Of a stretch of 64,000 nucleotides of DNA, positions 18,288 through 27,600 are shown in pieces; position 1 is the first letter of the stretch, and every line of letters begins with the position of its first letter. Source of the DNA: JBMHDW01 sp049889175 (GTDB lineage Bacteria > Pseudomonadota > Gammaproteobacteria > Comchoanobacterales > Comchoanobacteraceae); assembly GCA_049889175.1 (NCBI GenBank), contig JBMHDW010000001.1:248001-312000 (forward strand), read 5' to 3'. The notes beneath the pieces are model-generated. The model had not been told where the DNA came from. It did not search any database and saw nothing but the letters and a program-made list of their open reading frames with translations. Position numbers and translations under genes: made by a program.

Positions 18288-20492
18288 TTGCAAACAGAAG
18301 AATCGATGAATATAGCTCAATTTACCGAGCAAGCTTACTTAAATTATGCAATGTATGTTGTCTTGGACAGAGCATTGCCTCACTTGGCCGATGGGCTCAA
18401 ACCCGTCCAACGTCGTATTATTTATGCGATGTCTGAACTTGGACTCAAACATATTGCCGCCTTTAAGAAGTCTGCTCGTACCATTGGTGATGTTATTGGT
18501 AAATTTCACCCTCATGGTGATACAGCCTGTTACGAAGCGATGGTTATGATGGCTCAGCCCTTCCATTATCGTTACCCCGTCATCATAGGGCAAGGTAACT
18601 GGGGATCAATCGAAGACCCTAAATCATTTGCAGCTATGCGTTATACTGAAGCAAAGTTAGCACAGTATGCTCAGGTGTTTTTAGAAGAATTAAACCAAGG
18701 ATCTGTTGAGTGGGTGCCTAATTTTGATGGTAGTCTCACCGAACCCAAGTTGCTTCCAGCCAGACTGCCCAATATCTTACTTAACGGTGCACATGGTATT
18801 GCTGTTGGTATGGCAACAGACATTCCTCCTCATAATCTTAATGAGGTTGTTGATGCTTGTGTTCACTTGATTGATGATCCTGAAGCATCATTAGATAAGC
18901 TCATGACATTCGTGCCAGGACCAGACTTTCCGACTGGCGGTGAACTCATCAGCCGAAAGATAGATATCCGCAACCTTTATGAGACTGGTCATGGTCAGTT
19001 ACGTTTACGCGCTCGATTCACTTCTGAAGAAAAGCTGATGATTGTTGATGAACTACCTTTTCAAGTCACTAGCAGTAAAGTCATCAAGCAAATTGCCGAC
19101 CTGATGCTTGCTAAAAAACTACCGGGCGTCGTTGATGTTCGTGACGAGTCTGATTATGAGCACCCTACTCGTTTGGTGATTGAATTAAAATCATCAAGAC
19201 TCAATAGTGATGATATCATGGAGCAATTATTTGCCAGTACAGATCTTGAAACATCTGTACGCGTTAACTTAAATATTATTGACTTAGACCGTAAGCCCAA
19301 GGTTTTATCACTCAAAAACATTTTAAGTCAATGGCTAGATTTTCGCCGCAACAGCATTCGTCAGCGAAGTCAACATCGATTAAACCAAATTAATGACCGT
19401 TTACATATCATTGAAGGTCTGTTAACCATATTTATTCATATTGATAGAGTGATTGCTATTATTCGTCAAGAAGATGATCCAAAGGCTGCGCTGATCAAAC
19501 AATTTTCATTAAGCGAAATACAAGCTCAAGCTATCTTAGATATTCGCTTGCGGCAATTAGCCAAAATACAAGAAATAGCTCTTAAAGATGAACAAAAATC
19601 GTTATTAGACGAACAAGCTAAACTGAACCATTTACTGGCAAATGCCGAAGCACTTGATGCTTGTATGAAAGCTGAGCTCATCGAAGATAAAAGCCGCTTT
19701 GGTAACCCAAGAAGAACCCGTTGTGTTGAAAAAGAGCCTGCAAAAGCAATCACCCAACAGCCCGTTCTTAGTCATGACCCCATCAGTATTATATTATCTA
19801 ACAATTTATGGATTCGTCAGGCTAAAGGCCACCAAATCGAAGCTACTCACTTGTCTTTTAAGTCGGGTGACTCTTTAAGATCATCTACACCAGGCTATGC
19901 TGACTACCCTATTATTCTTATGGATCAACACGGGCGAGCTTACACCCTGTGGTCGCATCAACTTTCTTCCGCCCGTACCCAAGGTGACCCAGTATCAAAG
20001 TTCATTCAGCCTCCTGACAAAGGTCAAATCAACCAATTAATAACTGGTAAAAACCAACAAAATATTATACTGGCATCCGCACAAGGGTATGGCTTTCGAA
20101 CAACCATTGAGTCTCTAACCAGTAAATACAAACAAGGAAAGGCTGTACTTAACTTAAGCACACCTGGTATTGCGATTACACATCAACCCAAAGCAGACGA
20201 TACTTTACTGGCTGTCTTTACACAGCAATATCGTCTTTTGGTTTTTCCACTGAATGACCTGCCACAACTCAGCAAAGGTAAGGGTAACAAACTGATTGCA
20301 CTTGACTCGACCAATGATGCAGTCACGCATTTAGTTACCCTAAAACAAGATCAAACTCTGACCCTTCATACAGCCAAAAGACATCTGTCATTAACCCCTG
20401 AAAAACTTAGTTTCTACGAAGGCAAACGTGGCAGACGAGGTGGTAAAATACCGCAAGGTTTTCGCTTATTTGAACGATTGAGTGTCGAATGA
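18288..20492 (+). CDS. parC: DNA topoisomerase IV subunit A
   Basis: ParC is the DNA-cutting subunit of topoisomerase IV, which separates daughter chromosomes. The catalytic Tyr is at residue 119 in FAAMRYTEAKL. The quinolone-determining region reads HPHGDTACYEAM, with Thr where E. coli has Ser80. Its 734 residues match the ParC length, and the C-terminal beta-pinwheel carries GKGNKL and a GRRGG stretch. The start is a TTG with AGGAG upstream; the next in-frame ATG is at 18306. A TATAAT at 18231-18236 upstream may be its -10 box. It overlaps the next gene by four bases. Confidence 0.93.
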   Translation: MQTEESMNIAQFTEQAYLNYAMYVVLDRALPHLADGLKPVQRRIIYAMSELGLKHIAAFKKSARTIGDVIGKFHPHGDTACYEAMVMMAQPFHYRYPVIIGQGNWGSIEDPKSFAAMRYTEAKLAQYAQVFLEELNQGSVEWVPNFDGSLTEPKLLPARLPNILLNGAHGIAVGMATDIPPHNLNEVVDACVHLIDDPEASLDKLMTFVPGPDFPTGGELISRKIDIRNLYETGHGQLRLRARFTSEEKLMIVDELPFQVTSSKVIKQIADLMLAKKLPGVVDVRDESDYEHPTRLVIELKSSRLNSDDIMEQLFASTDLETSVRVNLNIIDLDRKPKVLSLKNILSQWLDFRRNSIRQRSQHRLNQINDRLHIIEGLLTIFIHIDRVIAIIRQEDDPKAALIKQFSLSEIQAQAILDIRLRQLAKIQEIALKDEQKSLLDEQAKLNHLLANAEALDACMKAELIEDKSRFGNPRRTRCVEKEPAKAITQQPVLSHDPISIILSNNLWIRQAKGHQIEATHLSFKSGDSLRSSTPGYADYPIILMDQHGRAYTLWSHQLSSARTQGDPVSKFIQPPDKGQINQLITGKNQQNIILASAQGYGFRTTIESLTSKYKQGKAVLNLSTPGIAITHQPKADDTLLAVFTQQYRLLVFPLNDLPQLSKGKGNKLIALDSTNDAVTHLVTLKQDQTLTLHTAKRHLSLTPEKLSFYEGKRGRRGGKIPQGFRLFERLSVE

Positions 20493-21598
20493 ATACTCGC
20501 ATTTTAGGCGCATCCTTAATGGTTGCAGGCACTTCTATTGGTGGCGGCATGTTGACTTTGCCCACCATGGCAGCAAAAATGGGGTATAGCCTCACCTTAT
20601 GCGCCTTCGTTGTCTATTGGGGCATCATGTATCTTTCTGCCCGTAATATGATGACTTGTACACTAGCATCACCCCCAAAAAGTCACTTTCTATCGATGTC
20701 TTTTCAATCTTTAGGTTTTTGGGGTATGTGTATCACAGGCATAATCTATTTAGCTTTGCTATTATGTTTAAATGCTGTTTACCTTAATGGTCTTACCCAA
20801 GTATTTCATCTTGATCAAGCCCAACCTTTATTAGGCTTGACCTTCATTGCTTTATTGTTTTCACTGATCATGATAATAGGTTATCGCTGTATTGATTGGG
20901 CAAACCGTGGGTTAATGATCTTAATGGTTGCCTCATTTATACTTTTAGCATTGATACTTACTTCTGTATTTGACCCCAAAAACCTTATCGCTCAAAACCT
21001 ATCACTTTCATCAGCGATTTCATATCCTTGTTTGCAGCTAATGATTACTTCACTAGGCTATCAAATTATCATACCCAGTATCGCACAATACGTTCAATAT
21101 CAAAGGAAAGCATTGCATCAATCCATTCTGATTGGAAGTTGTATTACTCTTTTAGTGTATATTATTTGGATTAGTTTGGTTATGGCCTATATTCCACAAG
21201 ATACCATCTTAAGCTGGGATCATCAGATCATCACACACCTCATTGAAGCTATGCCACGTTTTGCAGCTCTCTCAAGCATCTTTTCAACTACTGCAATTGC
21301 GACTTCCTTCCTTGGCGTAACTTTATGCTTACTAGACTTTACAACTGATGGTCTAAAACGACTCAACATACCACGAGCTTACTTAGCATTGATCATTAAT
21401 ATTCCTGCAATCATCATGGTTTATTTTGGTTTTCAATTCATCAACGGACTCGCTATTGCTGGTAGTTTTGTTGCCATGTTATTAATTTTATTGCCCGCAG
21501 TGCTTGCCTGGCAACACACCTCAAAACATATTAATACGCTGTTGATTGCTTTTGCTCTTTGGGTTGCATTCAACTCTGTGAGCGGTGGGTTGCTTTAA
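20489..21598 (+). CDS. aromatic amino acid permease (HAAAP/TyrP-Mtr family)
   Basis: This is an integral membrane protein of 369 residues with about 11 hydrophobic helices. The N-terminus LGASLMVAGTSIGGGMLTLP is the conserved unwound-helix motif of the hydroxy/aromatic amino acid permease family, which includes TyrP, Mtr and TnaB. These proteins import tyrosine or tryptophan with protons; the exact substrate cannot be told from the sequence. The ATG overlaps the parC stop (ATGA), implying coupled translation. A host-dependent bacterium with limited amino acid synthesis would need such uptake, but that is inference. Confidence 0.85.
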   Translation: MNTRILGASLMVAGTSIGGGMLTLPTMAAKMGYSLTLCAFVVYWGIMYLSARNMMTCTLASPPKSHFLSMSFQSLGFWGMCITGIIYLALLLCLNAVYLNGLTQVFHLDQAQPLLGLTFIALLFSLIMIIGYRCIDWANRGLMILMVASFILLALILTSVFDPKNLIAQNLSLSSAISYPCLQLMITSLGYQIIIPSIAQYVQYQRKALHQSILIGSCITLLVYIIWISLVMAYIPQDTILSWDHQIITHLIEAMPRFAALSSIFSTTAIATSFLGVTLCLLDFTTDGLKRLNIPRAYLALIINIPAIIMVYFGFQFINGLAIAGSFVAMLLILLPAVLAWQHTSKHINTLLIAFALWVAFNSVSGGLL

Positions 21599-21600
21599 TT

Positions 21601-24600
21601 CTATAATCCATTACCAGGCTTTGTTTCACATGGAACACCTTCACAACGATCTAATGAATCGACTTTAATATCAATCTTAGTTAAATTTTCCACATCTCCT
21701 GCCTTATATTGAGAACAGTTTCTCTTGATGGATTCATAGTAGCTTTGATACATTGTCTCTCTGCTATCAGTTAATTTAGCCTTGATAAACACCATAAGAT
21801 AATCAGCTAATCGAAAAGCACATAACATACCTACAAAAAATATTAACGGTGTTAAGCCCACAAAATACCATGGATTGCTTGCCAGCCAAACACCAAGATT
21901 TAAGAATGTCACATTGATAGCTTGAGTTATCAGTTTGTCATAAGCTATATAAAGAAAAAGAGCCATAAATGGCAACCAACCTGCTATGTTATGTAATATT
22001 TGATTGAATTTTACCTTAAATTTAAATCTAGAAAACTGTTTTTTTAATCGACGACTCAGAAAGAGGTTTCGTAATTTGTCTGCGCTTGAGTTAGCTTTAT
22101 CTTTTAGCTCTATTAATTTATTTAAACTCATACCAGCTTCTATCAGAAAGTGGTTTCGTAATTTGGCTGCGCTTGATTTAGCTTTATCTTCTTCTGAGTT
22201 AAAAAATTGACTCAAATAATTTCTCAAAAACTTTGATGCAAATTTTCTATATTCTTTTTGAATACGATGAGCATATTTGAACATTCTTTTTCTTAGTTTT
22301 ATGAGCCAATTTGAAGTACTAACAAACTTTGAAATTTTTTCTGTGGCGTCATTAATGTGCTTAGACAAGAATATCTTATTTAATTGTTCGGTATAATTAT
22401 GTGCCTCCTTGTAGTAAAAGGCGACCCAATATTTGAAAGCATTTTCTAGGTTTTTATTAAAAATATCATGGTTTTTTTTATTTTTAACATAATGAAGTAC
22501 CAACTCAAACTGACCACCAACTATCCAGGTCTTGAGAAGTTGTTTTTTATGCTGATCACCCTCTTGATCAAAACATTTAAAATCATCTTCTGTTAGCTCT
22601 CTAATCGGTTTTTTGGAGCCTAAAAATGCATCTGGAACTTCTTCGTGATCATGAATAAAGATAGCACCATGCTTATCAAAAACAACCCAAAGAGCTGGGA
22701 TAAACATTATTTTGGTTTGCTTGCACTCAACCTTTTCAACGATACGATATAGAAAGTTTTCTGTGGCACGAAAATCACCTCTTGATGAGTAATCCTTTTG
22801 ATCTTCTGGATGTGGCCATTCATAAGTTATAATATTCCAATCTCCTAGCTCACGCGGTATAAAAGTTTTTTTATCACTTAATACATGCTGAACATTGACA
22901 GATTGAGAGGTGTTTTGCTCTACGGTGAGTGAAGCTTGAACCGTATACTTACCTGGAATACTGTTTTGCTGATGCCCATCAATAACTTTTAAACGGGACT
23001 GAATGAACTTTTCATCATCCTCAGAAATCAGATAATTAACTTTCCATTTTGAATAACTTTCCTTGAATTGCCCTTTAGTCCATCCATCTACATGACTCAA
23101 TAATAATGACTCATCTAATACCTTTTTTTGTTCCAGCCATTCTTTGATCATCTTAGATCGATAGATCTGTCTAATTTGCTGAAAAGCCATTTCACGCTGC
23201 TGAGATGGCTCTTGATTCTGGTCTTGTCTATCCAAAAATGAGCATACATTTTTTATCGAAATTTTATTATTTTTTTCGACTTTTTGCCATAACTCATCAG
23301 ATAGTATCAAGGTTAGCTTTTGACCATTACCAGCTTGACGAGCTCTGCCCCAATATTGGTGGAATTGACTTAATGATGTCAGCATATTTACCGTTACCAA
23401 GAAATGTGCATCACGATTCATGACAACATCTGTCCCAGAACTTCGAGCCTGATCAAACCATACAAAACATTGCTTCATATCATTAACGCCAGCATCACTT
23501 AATGATGCTGGCGTCACATCATCTAAAACCATTAAATCAGTCTTAGATAATAAATGTGGCTTATTATCAAACCAGAATAGTAAGTAAGTTTTTTCTTTGA
23601 GTGCACTTAGCATGTTTCGAGCATGTTCTTTAACATCAGTTTTAGTTATAAAAAACCCACCATCAACCATTGCAGACGCATCCTGGAAAACATCCCAGCT
23701 ATTAAGGCTCTCACTCTTTTTGAAAACTATGTGCCCCTGTTCTTCCATTTGAACCAAATGCCTAACCAGGCGGCCACTACTGCTTAAGTCATGACTACGT
23801 ATCTGGTCATAATCACGACTTAAAAAGAACTGCGCTGAACCCGCAAAACAAGATGGTGTACTGTGCAGTCTAATATTTTCAGGATCAGATTCGTAATGAC
23901 TCTCATAGTAACTAAATACATCTTTTTTGAGTGTAACTAATACCCAGTTATAAATAAAATTATCTCGCACACTTCGGTGAATATCTTTTGAATATAATAA
24001 CTGTATAACCTCTGAAACAAACTGTGCTCGTTTGTCATTACATTGAACATCCTTATTCAAAAAATCGAATAGTGGAGAGAAGCGCTGAGCTGAAAAAATC
24101 TGTTTGAGTGTTGTATGCTCCACTGGTAAACCAGCAACAAATTGCGTGCAATAATCGTCAACTAATTTTTTAATGAAAGTTCTGTAAGAGTCTTGAAATT
24201 GGCGACTATCAAAAGAATGATCATCAAACAATACAGCAATACTTAGAAAAGCCTGTTGGGTTACTTTTGAGAACTGCAGCTTTGTTGGTTCTCCTTCACG
24301 ATAAGGCACCATTAAATGTGGTTTTTTTAAGTCTGGCCCATAGTCTGATCGATATACTAAACTTAATTTAAATGGCACTAAATCAAATATAATCTCATAA
24401 GCCCAAGCAACTTTTGATTCTTCTTTGAGTAGCTCGATTCTTTTATCGCCAGTAATAGGATTCTTTAAAAGTTCATTTAAACGTTTCACTTCTTCTACAC
24501 TGAGTAATGTTTTACTGAACTTACTTAAATTTTTAATGAGGTTTTTATAAGACTTTTCATAGTAACTATTGTGCAATAGTAAACTTTTCTTTCTAACACC

Positions 24601-27600
24601 CTGCAAACCTGAAATCATGTTGTTTTTAAAATCATTCAGTATTTTAGAGTGAATCAGCAAATGATAAAACTTTACAAAAAATGATAGTTTTGTATTTGAT
24701 AATGGTATTTTTTTACCCACAGGCATAATGGTTGATACCGTATAATCTAAAACCAAAGGCATCTCATCAATAATCAAAGAAGCATTTGGAAAAACTTTTG
24801 TATAAAATGAATGATCTGGACTACCCTTTGTAAGTGTCAATAGCTCTTGTTTTTGCAGGCACTCTCTTGTTGCAAAATACACTTGAGCATGCTTAGAGTA
24901 ATCATCAACTGAATATGCAGATAACGCACGTTCTAAATGTTGTGACTCAATCCCGTAAATACGTTGCAGCTCTTTTGATAGTTCATTACTTTGTGTACTA
25001 TAAAGTGCGTCATGCAAAACCATGATAACCAACTGACTCTTTTTCTGAGACTGGACAAAAGAACGAGCCAAAATTGGCAATAACATCGTAGTTTTACCCT
25101 TTCCCTGTTCAACTGAAATCAATTTACTTGGTTTCAACATATTGTCATACATCGTACGTTGAACTGATCGTAAACGAAGACCCTTAAAATACTCGAGCAA
25201 TAATAGCGGGTAGTCTTCAACTTGGTCATATTGATAAATGCGCCTTTGAGACATTAGCTCATAAACAGTTTTAATAGTATAGTCTGAGCCATTCGAATCA
25301 CTCTCTAGTAATGCATGAATTTTATTCAAATGCTGTAATTCTGTTTGGGCCCACAAATAACTAGACACATAGTTTCTTAATAGATCAATTACTGATAAAT
25401 CTTGTATATTAAGTTCATTAACAATATCCTCATCATTATGAATAAAAACATGATATAAACTATTCATATCCTCATTATAATAAGGTCTAAAGCTTCCAGA
25501 AACTTGAACTAACGGATGTCTTAACTCTTTAAGTGCCTGGTGTATTCGCTCCAAACAGTGCTGTCCAAACTGCACTAACTGCTCATTAACCCCGTTTATC
25601 TCCTTTAACCACCCTTCTTTATGCGCATCAAACTTATCTTTGAAGTCCTTAATAATTGTGTTTATTCTTTTTATTTTTACATCAGCTACTTGATACTCAT
25701 AATCTAATTGACCCTCTCTAGGAACATTCTTACTCTCTTTAAGGGGATACTTTTCAACACATGATTTTGGCAACCATAAACTAAAATCAACCGTATTCGG
25801 TAATTTGAATTTAGAAAATGATGTTGCATCAGTTAAAGTTGGCAATAAATGAGAATTTCGATTCTGCAGAGGCACTAAAAACCGTGGTAAATTATTTACC
25901 CTATTAATATTTTTACATTCTTCATTAAGTATAACTGATCCCACACTATCCACCACAAAAGAAATACCTCGTTCCTCTGGTTTTTTGGGGATATTTTTAA
26001 GTTTTTTAGCATTATAATACTCTAGTATACCAAGACACCTTAGGTAGTTTATGGCATAATAATCTGTCTGACAATTCACCAGAAAAGTGAGTAAATAAAG
26101 ATTGAAATAAAAACTTTTACCCTTACCTGGATTCCTGCTGTCACAAATGTATTGATTCGTACTGTGAAACTCATGAAAAGAAAGTCCTCTACCATTACCA
26201 TTAATAAAACACACCAAGTGTTTTAACTTGGCTTTATGTTTAAATAGAAGCCAATCACCCCAGCCATACCCCAGTAAGGATTTTGGTCTCTCATGGGTTA
26301 ATTGCCACCCTGGCCTCCCAAACAAAAACCACTGATTAGAGTCATTTTTTTTCAAAATAAGATTTAAGTTGGGGTACACAATGATGTTTTTTTCTTTATT
26401 AATTAACCTAAACTCACATATTCTACTATCCCAATGTGATAGTACTTCTGTAACTTCCTCATGACAATACAAGAAGTCATAATATTTTTTGCCTATCTTC
26501 ATTTGATACATATCGGGCGTGGACATAGATCTGCTTAAGTCTTCAAATTTATGATTCGTCAATAATTTCAACTGGCTTTCTTTAAAAACCAATAAATACT
26601 GTTCTTTAAAACGCCAAACAGTCAATTGTTTTTGATGAATATGATCACAATATTGATACCAATTATCATCATACTTTAATAAAAGCTTTCTCCCTCTGGT
26701 AAACTTGAAATCATTGTTATATTCATCTTTAAATGTCCATGTTTCTATTGTCTCATCATACTTAAATAAATCCAAGATTTCTGAATAAACTTTAACTTTG
26801 GCTCGATGAAGGCTTCTATAAAACTCGTCTTTAGTGGCTGGAAGACCATATGGCTTTTTTACCAATTTAAGATTTTTTTCAACATAAACAATACTATGTA
26901 TATTTTTTATTATACCATCATCATACTTGTATTGTGTACCTGAGGTAGATCCAGATAAGGGCTCAAATTGATGTTTTATACCATCTATTTTACCTGTTCT
27001 TACCCAAAAAACATCCATCAATATTAATGCATGCTCAGCATCACAATTTATATAAATACCAATATGCTCGGCAATAGACAACTCAAGTTTAGCAATAAGA
27101 TCAACCTTTGAGGTTATACATCTTAATCCTATAAGCCATTTTAACCGTGATCTTGAGGCGTTTGGGTTTAATTGAAGCTTTAAACCATCTATTAAACATG
27201 AGCTGTAATCCACATCAATCTCACCCTCAACGTAGCCGCCCAAAATGTAAACAAGCTGCCAAATCAACTCACAATAAATTATGTCCTTACGTTGTATTGC
27301 TGCTTGCAATATTTCTGGGCCATGTAACCAGCTAATAAACTCTTTTCGAGACTGTTCAAATAAGTTCTCTGCATGATAATTAAAAATTAGTATGATGATA
27401 TCTTTTAACTTGCGTTCTGAAATGTTTTTATTCTGAATAAATAATGAGGTTGCACTAAAAATATTTTTGTGGTTGACCAAAAAAGACTTCCATTTTTCAA
27501 TCCTGTCAGATCCCTTCTTCTCCGAAATCTGTAATCTAGCCAACACATATAAAACCAATGAATCCATATCCTCCAAACCTTCTAGATAAGCCACCTCAAT

